The notes beneath the pieces were generated by a model. It was not told where the DNA came from. It made no database searches and saw only the letters and a list, made by a program, of their open reading frames with translations. 64,000 nucleotides of DNA from Fragilaria crotonensis (taxonomy: Eukaryota; Bacillariophyta; Fragilariophyceae; Fragilariales; Fragilariaceae): NCBI GenBank assembly GCA_022925895.1, contig JAKSYS010000021.1, positions 62,001 to 126,000 of the forward strand. The letters are read 5' to 3'. The position numbers were made by a program, and so were the translations under genes. This document shows, piece after piece, positions 51,511-62,701 of this stretch; within the stretch, counting starts at the first letter, position 1; each line of letters starts with the position of its first letter.

Positions 51511-51602
51511 CACAAACTGGTGAAATCCTCAAGTAAAATCAACCCACATCGAGTGAACATACTATAGGTCTAGTCGTGTGTAAATTTATCTAATTTCATC
51601 CC
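51511..51602 (+). repeat. Flanking repeat S, right copy
   Basis: Near-identical to 21890-21975, with a 6-base insertion (near 51568) and a few substitutions. It sits directly after the right edge of F. Sequence beyond 51603 is unrelated to A1. Confidence 0.8.
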
Positions 51603-51952
51603 TTCCCCTTAGGGCTTAGGGGCACTACCGGGCCACCGATAGTGATTAGTTCCCTACCTCACTATTCGCATTTATCAAAAGATCCAGTTTGTGATACAAT
51701 CAAGGCCTCATCCCCATGTACAATATCATCGATAATCGCGTTGGATCTCCTCTTCCTCCCCATCCATCATGTAATCGAGAATCCCGGGAGACATCAGCAG
51801 TCTTGAAGCCTTGTATATGCGATAGCGTTATAAGACTCGGTCTGCACATGAGTTGTGCGCATCCTTCGAAGTGCACGATATGGTCTTAAGATGACTTGGT
51901 TGTCTGCAGATAGACTTTTCCATAGCTGCTTTGGTTTGCTCCGTTATTTTTA

Positions 51953-54649
51953 CTACAACGAAGTAGGCGTTGTTCTTGAGCCTACGCTGGTCTTCCCTCT
52001 TTCGTCGCAATCGTCCGCCAACACTTGTAACTTGGATTTGGCCGCTGTGAGACGCTCTGTGGACTGAATAAGTCGACGTTGGATTTGCACAATGTCAAGT
52101 CTTCGATTTGACGCCTTTCTGATAACGTCTATTCCGTTCCGAAATTCAGCGCTCGAGTCATCTCCTTCTTCAAAGTTGCTTGGGATGGCGTCTTGCGTAG
52201 GCGGCAACCCCATTCTCGAGAAGCGCGGGGGCAAAGAGAGAGGTGAATCGAAACTCGAGTCAGGTGAGAAAGTGTCCATTTTCTGTGCCGTATGCTTCAT
52301 CCAGTTTGGATTGAATAGACAGGACCCTTTTGTTCGGCGGCTCATTTTCTCGGAAGGGAGTGGCATGGTGGCCCTTACCCCAGAGTGAAAATGAAACTTT
52401 GCCGGGCTTGTGCGGGGTGCCGGGAGACAAGGCGTGTTTCCGGTGCTCGCGGGATACCGGGCTTCGTTCGGTATTGTCGAATTTGAAGTCGGAACAGTTG
52501 AAACGGACTCATTTATGATGGTTCCGTTCGCAATGGATAATTCAAATGTCAGTGCTTCCTCATACTCCGCTCCTAGAAGTTCCCTAGTGGAGCCCGCCTT
52601 TATCGTTGCCAGAAGTTCCCGATCACCTACGGAGTTTGCAAGGTTCCTGGACACGTCTATTGCCTTGCGCTCCGATGTAATCATCGACCCTGGCGTGGTA
52701 TTGGACGTGTAGGAATGACGGAGCTTAGATTTGAGTCGATTTACCTCTGTCGCGAGTTCCGTATCAATCTCTATCGCGATGCGTTGCTCCTCGTCAGCCC
52801 TTGACATTTCATCATACATCTTAGCTTCGGAGCTCTCAAGTCTTGCCTTGAGCGACTTCATTTGTTTCTCGAGAGTGGCTTCCCGATTTATTACGTGGTG
52901 CAGCTCAGCTTCCAAACGCTCCCGCTCCTTTTCCGTCATTGCCGCCTTCGCTGTCTCATCTGCAAGCTGAGATTTCAGATTGTTGAGGTCGCGCTCCAAT
53001 TCTGATGACTTGCCTGTACCTACTTTAGTGAGACAAACAACTTGCTTGTTAACGATGTCAGCGTGAGCCTGCGCATGTTGCACCTTGTCAGCAAGTTGCT
53101 TCACCTTCGCTTTCAGCCTCAATTCATCCTCTTCCTTTTTGCGTAGACTACGATATAGCCTTCCTACTTCAGAGGAAACTAGCTGTTCAACCAATGCCTT
53201 CTCCGCGGCGGTACCTTCATATTGGATCTTCAACGCACGATCTTCCGCTGCAAGGGGTCGAGCGATTGCCTTTTGTTCAGATTTTGCCAAACACTCTTCG
53301 AGATTCTGTATCTTATCCGCAAAATATTTTTCTCTTTCTTGGCTTCTGCTGAGCTTGCAATCAAACTCCAGTCGCTCCTTCGTTCGTTCTGACGCTTCAT
53401 GGTGAGCACGTTTTTTCTCCTCGTCCAGCGCTCGCAATAATCGATGGACTTCTGATCTTAACTCATCGGCTTCAACGCGGCAAAGCTCAAGGGTACCTTG
53501 TGCGCTTTTTTTAGCCAGTTCAGCTTCTTGTTCCAAAGTTCCGATTCGCTGTTTAAGTTCTCTGATCTCAAGCAGCGATTCGTCGTGATCTGCTCGGCTA
53601 CTATTTTCAAGTGAGGCAAGAATGGCCTTGGTATTTTTGAGCTCGTTAGAAAGCAAATGCTCTTTTTCGTTTGCCATACGGAGTGCGTTTTCAGAATGTG
53701 CCGAAGCAGCGCGCAGCTCTTCAGTGGCCTTTTCTGACATCGCTGCCTGAGCAATGCGAGCACGTTTCAACCCCAGTAACTCGACGACGGCGCGCTCAAG
53801 TTGACACTTGAGCCGCATGACGTCAGCATGGAAATACTCTCGTGAACGAAGGAGTCGATTGCCATGCATCTTCGCGCTTTCAAGCTGCTCCTGTAGGTCG
53901 GAGATTTCCGATCGAAGTGACGCGACCAGGGCAGAATCCTCACAGGGAAGATCTGCACTTCGACCTAATGCTCTCGAGGTCACTTCATTTTGTGATTCTT
54001 CCATCGACTCGTTGGACGATTTCGTCAACTCCCACGTAACGCTTCTGAGATTGGAGCGCAATTGGCTGACCTCCATTTGCAATGCCGTCAATCTTGTTTG
54101 CAGCATCGAGTTTTCCTCCGACTCTCGTTGTAGACGGTCGTGAAGCCACTGCTTGTCAGAAAAAAGCTTGACCATGAAATCTGCAATTGCGATTTGTTGT
54201 TCCTTAGCGATCAAGTCGTAGGTCTTCAGTTCCCCTTGCGTCTTAGCCAAAACTTGCTTGTTGATCAGTAGTTCTTCATGAAGGTCGTCCATTGTAAGAT
54301 CCTGGAGATCCAGCTCGTCCAATGCACGTGACAATCTGGCTTGTGGGATCGGGGTATTCGCGGCATCCTCTTGAAAGAGCAGCGATAGTCTGAAATCCCT
54401 TAGAGTAGTAGAAGTATCACCCGCAGGTGGGATATCGAGTATAGACGCTGCTTCTTTTCCGATGCGGCCACTGTCTTCAAGCGCATTTTGATATGAGGTG
54501 TCGGGTTCCTCTACCAAAGACGCCTCGGGATATAGCAGCGACCGCTTCTGAATGGTATCTTCACTCGAATCCATTTGTGGTACATCATGGTCTGTTGACT
54601 CGTGGAGATTGGGGCTATCAGGGGCCTGCGGGTTGGAGGCGTGGTTCAT
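51953..54649 (-). CDS. Host coiled-coil protein, main exon
   Basis: 898 codons from an in-frame ATG at 54649. Residues about 110-660 are continuous heptad-rich coiled coil (LHEELLINKQVLAKTQGELK; DELRSEVHRLLRALDEEKKR; ERERLEAELHHVINREATLE), the rest is Ser/Thr/Pro-rich with a short C-terminal coil (RRLIQSTERLTAAKSKLQVL). No transmembrane segment or catalytic motif. It could be a cytoskeletal, centrosomal or Golgi scaffold, but function is not assignable. It is the only long frame in the window without transposon features. Coding similarity in the same style continues upstream, so the ATG may be internal and a 62-base intron (54626-54687) may join it to 54688-55437. Confidence 0.75.
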   Translation of the reverse strand: MNHASNPQAPDSPNLHESTDHDVPQMDSSEDTIQKRSLLYPEASLVEEPDTSYQNALEDSGRIGKEAASILDIPPAGDTSTTLRDFRLSLLFQEDAANTPIPQARLSRALDELDLQDLTMDDLHEELLINKQVLAKTQGELKTYDLIAKEQQIAIADFMVKLFSDKQWLHDRLQRESEENSMLQTRLTALQMEVSQLRSNLRSVTWELTKSSNESMEESQNEVTSRALGRSADLPCEDSALVASLRSEISDLQEQLESAKMHGNRLLRSREYFHADVMRLKCQLERAVVELLGLKRARIAQAAMSEKATEELRAASAHSENALRMANEKEHLLSNELKNTKAILASLENSSRADHDESLLEIRELKQRIGTLEQEAELAKKSAQGTLELCRVEADELRSEVHRLLRALDEEKKRAHHEASERTKERLEFDCKLSRSQEREKYFADKIQNLEECLAKSEQKAIARPLAAEDRALKIQYEGTAAEKALVEQLVSSEVGRLYRSLRKKEEDELRLKAKVKQLADKVQHAQAHADIVNKQVVCLTKVGTGKSSELERDLNNLKSQLADETAKAAMTEKERERLEAELHHVINREATLEKQMKSLKARLESSEAKMYDEMSRADEEQRIAIEIDTELATEVNRLKSKLRHSYTSNTTPGSMITSERKAIDVSRNLANSVGDRELLATIKAGSTRELLGAEYEEALTFELSIANGTIINESVSTVPTSNSTIPNEARYPASTGNTPCLPAPRTSPAKFHFHSGVRATMPLPSEKMSRRTKGSCLFNPNWMKHTAQKMDTFSPDSSFDSPLSLPPRFSRMGLPPTQDAIPSNFEEGDDSSAEFRNGIDVIRKASNRRLDIVQIQRRLIQSTERLTAAKSKLQVLADDCDERGKTSVGSRTTPTSL

Positions 54650-54687
54650 GAAAAGTCTTCGTCATCTCCTCGGTAGTTACCTACCCC

Positions 54688-55437
54688 ACAAGAATCACGA
54701 TAAAATCATAGTCTCCGTTGGTGCAATCCTGCAGCTGCACTTTTCGACTGTGAACACACGGGTTGACCATTGTGTGCTGCACTGTTTTGCTCCCTTCGGT
54801 AACCTTCTCTTCCGTTCTGTCAAAGGTTGGGTTGTCTTGAATTCTGCCTGATGGAGAGCCTTCGGCCTGTTGGAAAGCAGACCACTCTGGCTCATGCGTT
54901 GCGAATTCTACCGTCTGATCGGCATTCTCAGATGGGTTGTTGATGAGAGTGCTGTCAACTAGTTTGGAAGTACCCGTTGGTTTGAATTGAGCTATGTCTG
55001 GAAGATACCGCGCGAAATTTTCTTTCCGAGGTATCTAACGGCGAGTCGCACTTGATGGTATTCAAACTGACATCATCAACATCAAACTCGCCGGCCGTTT
55101 TTGCTCCATCTTGTTCTCTTGAAGGAAATGCAGTACGATTTTCAGGCTGGACAACGTGATTGAACTGCTCCGCTTCCAAGAAGTTTTCGTTAGTAGGGAA
55201 TGGTGGGAATGCGGGCGGCAGCGGTGGCCTGGGCCTTCGAAGCGAGTGTGTAATTCCAGTAGGAGATATTAGCGAAATTGGAGACACTCCTCCGGGGGAG
55301 GCTCTTGGTGCATCCTTAGCATGGTCCGAAACATTTCGAATCCGTTCGGTGCCTTCTCGGTTGTCCTTTCCCCTAATATTAAAAGGCTTGCTACTTTTGC
55401 TACCCTTGCTCTCCTTGCAGCGCATAGCGCAGCGCAT
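54688..55437 (-). CDS. Probable first exon of the coiled-coil gene, with an apparent frameshift
   Basis: Starts at ATG 55437, with an in-frame UGA 15 bases upstream. The frame reads MRCAMRCKESKGSKSS ... RRPRPPLPPAFPPFP, Pro-rich and probably disordered, and as given runs to a stop at 54955. However, one base away, another frame takes over near 55015 (ENFARYLPDIAQFKP ... EPEWSAFQQAEGSPSGR) and stays open to a UAG at 54679. A GT at 54687 and a CGCAG at 54626 would splice it in phase to the main exon. The shift lies in GGAAAGAAAATTT, a typical indel site. The exon structure is inference. Confidence 0.45.
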
Positions 55438-56753
55438 CTTCAGGGAGAGTCACCAACGAAGGGGTTGTGAGCATCGAAGCCAGCCACCGCCACACCACTC
55501 CTGCTTTTTTTGCTTTAATGAACTCATCCAATTCACTCACCGAAAGCCACACACGACTTCGTCTGTAGTCCACAAATATTTGTTTGCCTTCGGACGTTAT
55601 AACGCGCGCAAATTTTCAGATTCAGTCTTGTATGACTCGTACTGCACTCCGTATGGCATTTCGGTTCTTGTTCTGAAACGGACTTTTTTGAAGCATGACA
55701 GCATGACTCGTACTTTTTGGAAATGGCGGACGTTACTAATCTTTGAGCAGACCCTGGATCCGATTAAATGGCGTCCCAAAAAGGGCATCCCCACTGGTAG
55801 CACTATGATTTCAAATTGGTCTAAAAGACCAACAAATATGTCCAAAACCCCCATCAACAGAGTTCCTGGTTCAAGGATTTCTTTATGGATTTCCCTTATT
55901 TTGTACCCAGAACCGGTTCTGGGTATCATACATAATACGGGAAATCAGCTTGGAACTCGGAAATAAGTTAGTCGTTATTTGCCGATTTTCAGGGAAATAA
56001 GGACATTGAATTCCTTCAAGGATTACGCTTATCGAAATTCCCATTCCACGTGTTTGATTGCTTTCGTTTCCACGCGTCAGATTATTTTAGTTCACACCTG
56101 CGTGGATTCTCATATTGTTGGCAGACTGTGAAGGCGAGAACAAGCCGAATCGGGACACATGAACGTCTGACGACAAGTGATGATGTGGAGGACATGAGGC
56201 GCCACCGGTTGAAACGATGCGTCGACCTGAGCGGGTGGAGGAAATCATACACCAAAAGGTATGACTCTAAAAAATTCGGAAATGATATAGGGAAATGTAG
56301 TTATCCAATGTTACTTATATTGAAACATACAACCATATTAAGTATGGCTCGTGCTATCGTGATATTGGACGGTCATTGACCGTACGGTATTGAAATGAAC
56401 AGTAGCGAGACGAGATGTATATACACGCACACTCTTTTTAAGTTTATTCTAAGATCACCAACATGCTGCCCCTTTCGGGCATGATTGCCTTGCGAGAGGC
56501 TTCGACTAGTTCTTGCGTGCAAATATTAACAACCATGTGGTATCAATAAGACAGGAATGTGTTGTAGTACTACGGATAATAAAGCAACCATGTAGGGCAT
56601 AGTATATTCCCCAAGTAGAAAAAACTCCGTGCTGTCGCTGTGCTAGAATGGAGGATTCCGGCGTACGACAGTACGTATAAATGGTAAGAAATAGTTTCGT
56701 ATCGTACTAGTACAGTAGAAAACATACGGCGAGCTAAACTCGGAAGTTGGGAT
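55438..56753. other. Intergenic region between host gene and Crypton
   Basis: Contains the presumed promoter of the coiled-coil gene on the minus strand. Short frames occur (e.g. 55597-55929 minus) but none is recognisable. AT-rich, with a CGTACTAGTACAGTAG simple motif near 56705. No repeat shared with the rest of the window was noticed. Confidence 0.4.
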
Positions 56754-57998
56754 TCAGAGTCCCATCCGTCTTATCCTCTTAAGTCCATTAATGATGTTGG
56801 TCACTGAAGTCTGACCGCCATAGACAGCATAAATCTTGTCTATGGCAGTCTCTGCCGTGTCACCTTGCCAAATCAGTCGTCCCACCAAATCCCACACCAC
56901 CTTTTGGCGGTGGTACCGATGCTTTGAGCGACCTCGCTCAGAGTAGGAGAACAGTCTAGCTGCTTTCCTCCCACCGACACCATGATGATACTCTTGCCAG
57001 AGGTCGTGAAGACTTCTGGGCGTCGGCATCAGCGTCGCCATCATTGCGAGGTCGTTCGCAGCAGCTCGTTCGGGTACCTCCGCTGCGCCTTCGTCGTCTC
57101 CTCTCCCCCCACCAGCAGTCCGTCGTCTCGCAGGTTGCAATGCAATTCGCCTCATGTTACCATTCAAAATGCCAAAGCACCGCTCCAGATTCATCTTGAT
57201 TATGTTAATCGCTGTTTTGAGCTCCAAGTTGTCTTGTCGTAGTGAGAGTAAACCTGATTGCATTCCCAACAACCGATTTCGAATTGCCACATTGTTGGTC
57301 CCGGGCACACCGCCATGTTCTTGTCCAGCAACTCCGTCAACTTCAATTGTCCCAACCATGTCAATAAACACTTCTCCATGATCGCCCGACACTGTCACTG
57401 CCATCTTCTTGATTGGATTCAACTCGGCATCATAGTCAGCACCACAAACATGCTCCCATTCCAAAAGTACATCTCGTTTGAAATCATTCGGAATATACTC
57501 GTCAGCAACTGGCGAGCAAATCAGCCACAACAAAGCCTTACCAAGTACAAGACAAGCGGAATCAGGGAGTCGCTTCCTGATATTCGGAACGACGTGACTC
57601 AGGACAAATGTGTTCATCATCGTTGCGTCGAGTGCGGGATCTGACACATAAAAGCAAGGACCACCACCACACAACTTCTCAGCAACCTTTGCGTCTGGGT
57701 AAGGAAGTTCAACATCATCATACACGTCTGATACTCTACCTGATCCCTTCCATTGGCCTCTGATATCCTTCTCATCCTTGGTCACTCCACATCTTTGCGC
57801 GAACGTAGCAGCATACTTTCGAATACTGTGAATTCCCAGCATGGACACTTCATCTCCTCCTCTTTCGGCACCTTGTTGTTCGCCTCTGAATTCCTCACGC
57901 CTGAACAGGACAGTAAATGCAGCTTGAATCATTGCCTTAGACTTAAGTCCGCCATCAGAAGCACGTACGTCGTCGCTGATCACAAAAACGTACGACAA
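56754..57998 (-). pseudogene. Crypton recombinase, C-terminal half with GCR1_C domain
   Basis: 414 codons. The catalytic H-x-x-R box is GIHSIRKYAATFA (His57, Arg60), followed by DIRGQWKGSGRVSDVYDDV with Trp83 and the probable nucleophile Tyr93. Residues about 325-410 (LHDLWQEYHHGVGGRKAARL ... RQKVVWDLVGRLIWQG) match the GCR1_C DNA-binding pattern. The domain order YR then GCR1_C is that of fungal and stramenopile Cryptons. It would excise and integrate a circular intermediate. Confidence 0.85.
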
Positions 57999-58782
57999 AA
58001 ACGTACGGCGAATTCATTGCTGTCGGATTCAATTTCAGATTCAACTCAAGCCACAAAGCAAGTGAGCAAAGAACACAATACACAGGATTTAGAGAACCAA
58101 GCACAATTTGCCACGGTGCATCTTGTTCGTCATCCATATTTTTGGACCAGTTCAACCTTGTTTTCAGAGCGCTTGCAAACGTGTCATGTACTCGAATGTG
58201 TTCCAATACTAGTTGCGTGGAGTCATCCACCCGAGCTATCAAATGAAATTGAAAGTTTGTCATCGCCAATATACCATACCTTTTCCAGAAAACATCATGT
58301 GCATTATTGCTCCTACGGCCTGCAGATAGAACATTACGATTCAAAAGGTCATGCATAGCAACAAATTCCTGACCTAACATTGGACGTCGAGTTTGCGAAT
58401 CCACCCCTTGTTTTCTTGCCTCCTTCTTCTTGACGCGCTTGATGAGGGCATTCACCAGCGCACTGCGGGTAGGGTTTCCTTCACTTCTAGTCATACTCCA
58501 CGTGTCGCGATTCGGCATGAAAAATGAAATTGCTTTTTTGTCCATTGCCAACGAGTTTGCTCGTGCCGAAATTGGGTTTGCATCCCCTGCCGGCTCCGTT
58601 GTCCCAAACGCCTTCATGTTCAGATACCTTGACACATCTTTTGGGGTAATAGCACCCAACAACACCACCATTGCATGCACATGATCACAAGAATACTCAC
58701 TTCCAACCGCTCGGTTGTGGACAAACGACATGAATGAAGCACGAATACATTTGTACTTATTCAGAGTTTTGGTGTTGACCAT
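57955..58782 (-). pseudogene. Crypton recombinase, N-terminal half
   Basis: 276 codons. The N-terminal region includes a DNA-binding-like segment (NTKTLNKYKCIRASFMSFV ... GAITPKDVSRYLNMKAFG). FQFHLIARVDDSTQL carries the probable first catalytic Arg (Arg184). The last 15 residues after NSPYVFV are out-of-frame because of the duplication at 57982-58007. The ATG at 58782 lies next to the LTR insertion, so the natural start may be lost. Confidence 0.8.
57982..58007. repeat. 13-bp tandem duplication inside the Crypton gene
   Basis: ACAAAAACGTACG occurs twice in a row (57982-57994, 57995-58007). Removing one copy aligns the two Crypton frames exactly. Confidence 0.95.
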
Positions 58783-58791
58783 GATAAGAAC

Positions 58792-59248
58792 TGTGAGACC
58801 CTCCCTAATTACGAGCGCTCGCGCTCAGGAGTAGGAGGGATAGAATGTGAGGTCCACAGAGGCCGGAGATCAATCGTATTGCAGGCACCGATCAAAACAG
58901 ATGAATCACGATGATCTGTCGAATCGCCAGCAGGAAGTAAATGTGGACTCAGCGATGTTCAGAGCGGTGTCACCAGTGTGACAGTATGTGTTGGATGGTT
59001 GTCTATTATATAGCCCAACACCTCTTCACCCTTACGATCAAATGGACCGGCAAGAATGCAGTTGAGGTAATAGTAGGCTATAATAGAAGTTGTGACCGGA
59101 GTCTGTGAAGCACTCCAGTTCTTAGACTACGACGTAGACCAAAGTAGTCCATGTGGCGGTAGACAGTGTACAGTAGATACGGAGGGATAGTAGTATCGCG
59201 GTACTGTACAGTCACATTGGCAGTAGACTGCCGTGATGCACTGACACA
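58792..59248 (-). repeat. Element I 3' LTR (457 bp)
   Basis: On the minus strand it begins TGTGTCAGTGCATC and ends GGGTCTCACA, the same ends as the element A LTR, with the shared central block (CTGCATTCTTGCCGGTC; GATCGTAAGGGTGAAGAGG) at about 59020-59065. Its last 210 bases are repeated at 63791-64000 with one mismatch. Immediately before it lies the purine tract TGGGGGAG (59249-59256). Confidence 0.88.
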
Positions 59249-59256
59249 CTCCCCCA
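59249..59256 (-). other. Element I polypurine tract
   Basis: TGGGGGAG on the minus strand just before TGTGTCAG. The preceding bases (GCACTTCTGTTTGCTCATTGC) nearly match element A at 4226-4247. A second similar tract lies at 60571-60580. Confidence 0.8.
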
Positions 59257-62200
59257 TTGTCTGCATCGGTGTAGGGCAGGCAATGAGCAAACAGAAGTGC
59301 ATCTCAGGAGTTGGTGTTTAGTCACGGTCACCCAACAGGGAAAGGTATAGTGGGAAGGCCAGGTCGCAAAAGTAGTACCGAAAAATGACAATACAGTGCT
59401 ACGATTGTCCCAAGATAATGTGCTCCGATGACGGAACCACCGACCGGGGGAAGTTGCGATCACACTTTCCATCAGAGCACTGCTTTCAATCTGGTTTTGT
59501 TGGCCAGTTCAGTCAGAATTGTTGCGGCTGTCATGACTTGCTTTCATCAGAGATATCAATTCAGATTGCAGAGTATTGAAACTGGAATCACATCAGCCAT
59601 TCATCAAATCTGATCGATGCATGTGCGCTTCAAGTCGCTCAATCGCCGCATATCGCACCAATTTTGTGTGCAGTCCAGGCAACGACAAGCATGGCATGAG
59701 GGGGCAAACTTTGCCATGTTTGCAATCCGAGCACGTGGGCGACCGTCACCAGTGAGAAAAAGCTGGGATGCTGTGATCCTATGCATCACGACAACGGTTT
59801 GCTCCAAGTGGTGACATTGCATTGCCTGAATGTTGCGGACCAAAGAAGTCATGCCGCCCGTTGTTGCACACAAAATTTATTTCAATCATGGCTTGAACGC
59901 GATCTCTTCATGGCAGCAAGTGGTTGTTGAGCGAGTCGATTGGTACCGTCAAAGCATCACACCACAGGACGGTTGTAGAAGAGTCAAACAGCAAATGGTC
60001 GATGTCAGTTGCTGTACTTTGAAGTTCCAAACTGATTTCCAACATCCAACAAAGGTAATTGCCGATTGTGGAGAAGCGGACTCCGTTCTCAGCTATACTT
60101 GTCTGCGCATTCCTTCCCGCGGACAAAACGAACGTGCTGTGCGGTCTTGCGGATCTCGCACGTCACGACATGGAGGTTCACGTCATGCGGGTACGCACTG
60201 ACAGAAGGAGATTCGGGATTCAACTGGTCTGCAGTAGGATCACAACTGAAAGGAACCAAAGGGGCCGGAGGCGTGGCATTGGCACTGTCAACATGATGAG
60301 ACTTGATGGATAGAATAGGGGTGCCAGAGTCGTCTAAGGCCAAGCTGATGGCACAGTATAGTACCAGCCATACGGCCAACCTGTCAAACGGCACTCGGGG
60401 AAAATCCCGTCGCCACGAAGCAGACCGACCAAGTAGTTGCCAACGGATGTTGCGATAGGCAGCGCCCTTTGATTGCATGTTTGCAGCAGACGCCCATTCA
60501 ACCCACAACGCAGATCAATTTCCTCTCGAGTACGGAATCAGCACTGGAATCATGTTGGATGTACGATCACACTCCCCCAATGTGTGCAGTGTTACACAGT
60601 GAGTAAAAAGTACAACAAAATGCAACATGTGCCATCAACCGTCGCGCCGATAAGATCAGTTGAAGCCACATGGGAAAGCTCACGGGCGTCCGGAATCGAT
60701 TGGCTGCTGAGACCGGATGGTTAGGAAGAGGCAAAGCGAGCCGGGGAATTGAGCACACATGAAGTGCCATGATACAACACCTCTGTGGATGCGACATCAG
60801 CAAGCTGCTGCTGAAGATGCGAACGAATCCAGTGCCACGTTTGTGACGGTATTCAAGACCAGGATCGCGTTTGTATGGGAGTTGACGCCCTCGACCTGGA
60901 GGAAATGTGCTACCCACGTAAAAGTAGGTCTCGCTGGTACAGACAGAAGGTAAGGACCTGCGCAGTTGTCAGCTCCAATGAATCGCCCCATCGGCACAGA
61001 ATATCGGCCATCAGGAGGCTTCAAATGGCAGATAATGTGGCAACAATAGGCTGGGCAGTGTCAAGGATGACTGTCATTTCACTAGGCGTGCTCTGAGGGA
61101 TCTCTATAGGTTTCAGGTTGCAAAACACTTCCGGTTTACATCGAATGCACGTGGAAACTGGCCCGGTACTAGCTGTGAAGTGGTACCATGTGGTTGCGAC
61201 GGTCATCAAATTCGTAAGAAGCTTGTTCATGCTTTTCATTATTTGAGTCGCTCAACCGGAGAATGATGCGCATCAGTTCCGTGAGCGTCGACGACAAAAC
61301 GCAAGGTGCGAGGAAGGGTCGGACGACAGTTATCCCGAATTGTGCTGCTTGGAGATGTCGTTTCCCCAAAGAAAAAAACACCACCATAGCTCGCACAAAG
61401 GTGCCAGACGCCAATTCAATGAACTCAAACCGAAACAAGGAGATTGTGATGCAGCAACGACGTTCTGCCAAAATTCCTGTCTGCAGTTGTCGCTTCATCA
61501 AAACACAACGATACCTCGCGCAGGCGCCAGACGCCAAATCAATGTCCATGCTATGTCATCAAGACTGAAACAGCTTATCAGTCTCTTCCATAGCCTTTCT
61601 TCCATCCGTGGAGCAATCCGAACACAAAACCTTCACTGTCGATGTTCCTGCGTTCGCTACAACGACAACCAGGGATGGGGAATCGTCCTTCACTGCCAAA
61701 GCCATGTTGACATAGAGCATCGTCAGCTGCTGCCATCGCCATTTTGACCAACACCAGAAATATGTGCAACTGTTGTTAAACAAACTTGGTGTCCCTCAAG
61801 ACAACGTTCGTAAATGCCGTGCAAGCGACACAGATGCCAACAATCAGCAGAAAACCGAGAGTGGACTACCTTGCTGTCCCTCAAGATATCGCTCGTGAAT
61901 GCCGTGCAGGCAACAAACTCCATCAGCTCAAAGGTGTCCGATTGAGAAGGTGAAGACCGCAACGCATAGAGAGTACCGTACAGCAACGATGGATGCAAAA
62001 ATCTCTTTGCAAACTTTGTTTTGTGATTACCCGACCAACACATCGATTTTGCAACAGAGCGAGAGCAAACATTTCTGAGCGGGCTGTCACTGCCACGTCA
62101 CTACCGTTTGGCTTATGCCCGTATCATTCGGAGGTAGTAGTAAATCAAGGGACATGAACATGATTGATAACAAGCCAAACCGAACAAACACAAGCTGTTT

Positions 62201-62701
62201 GGTGTGCGTGCGGAGAGCAAAACGTGTCTGAGCCTACCGTCATTGTCGTGTGCCTTTGCTCGTGTTGTTATGAGGTAGAAATCAATCAGGAGACAGACCG
62301 GACAAGAGGGTCTAGTTGCTGGTCGTGACACAATAATGTCAGCAGACATCGGGCCGCTGTGCGGGAACAACGCGGCGGTTGGAGCAGTCACGCGGTCATG
62401 GCTTTGCAGCTATGCGATGGCTGGCAGCATCGTCGAACCAATCCAAATTGTTTGGCATGCCAACATGGTCTGTAGACTGAGGCACATGTTGGAAGTCACA
62501 TTTGGTGACGTGCATATCATGCAATGCTGGATATGCGTCCTTGGCAATCCACACAACGGAGCCTGTGGTCATCGTTATTGTAATGACACCGGTGTCCAAC
62601 CAGCTACTTGTGTCATTATGTTCTGGTACAGTACAGGATTTACGGTATGTGGTCTCCCCATGCGGCGACTGAGCATCTCGAAACGTGAGATAGTGCAGTG
62701 A
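59257..62701 (-). other. Element I internal region without recognisable genes
   Basis: About 3.4 kb with only short frames (largest 60089-60508, 61169-61549 and 61723-62043, minus strand), none recognisable. Two pairs of degenerate internal repeats are visible: GCCAGACGCCAA-type at 61401-61421 and 61523-61544, and GTCCCTCAAGA-type at 61791 and 61876. Their minus-strand translations share an I-D/E-L-A-S-G motif, hinting at an eroded repeat protein. Confidence 0.4.

Larger units (their letters stand above)
56754..58791 (-). mobile_element. Crypton DNA transposon (stramenopile type), 5' end cut by element I
   Basis: A minus-strand gene encoding a tyrosine recombinase with a C-terminal GCR1_C-like DNA-binding domain and no RT, the definition of Cryptons. 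It is split by a 13-bp tandem duplication into 57955-58782 and 56754-57998. The LTR of element I begins 10 bases upstream of the ATG, and the frame is open up to that junction, so the N-terminus may be missing. Cryptons have no long terminal repeats and I could not define its other end. Confidence 0.85.

Noticed and set aside
51511-51602. S repeat as the target duplication of element E
   Set aside because: E has its own 4-5 bp duplication within the B2 repeat; S lies outside the B2 end and matches the left side of F.
55597-55929. 110-codon minus-strand frame (IPRTGSGYKIREIHKEI) as a gene
   Set aside because: No recognisable motif, no supporting context, length compatible with chance.
56754-58791. 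Crypton recombinase read as a host integrase-like or phage-type gene
   Set aside because: The GCR1_C-like C-terminus after a tyrosine recombinase is diagnostic of Cryptons.
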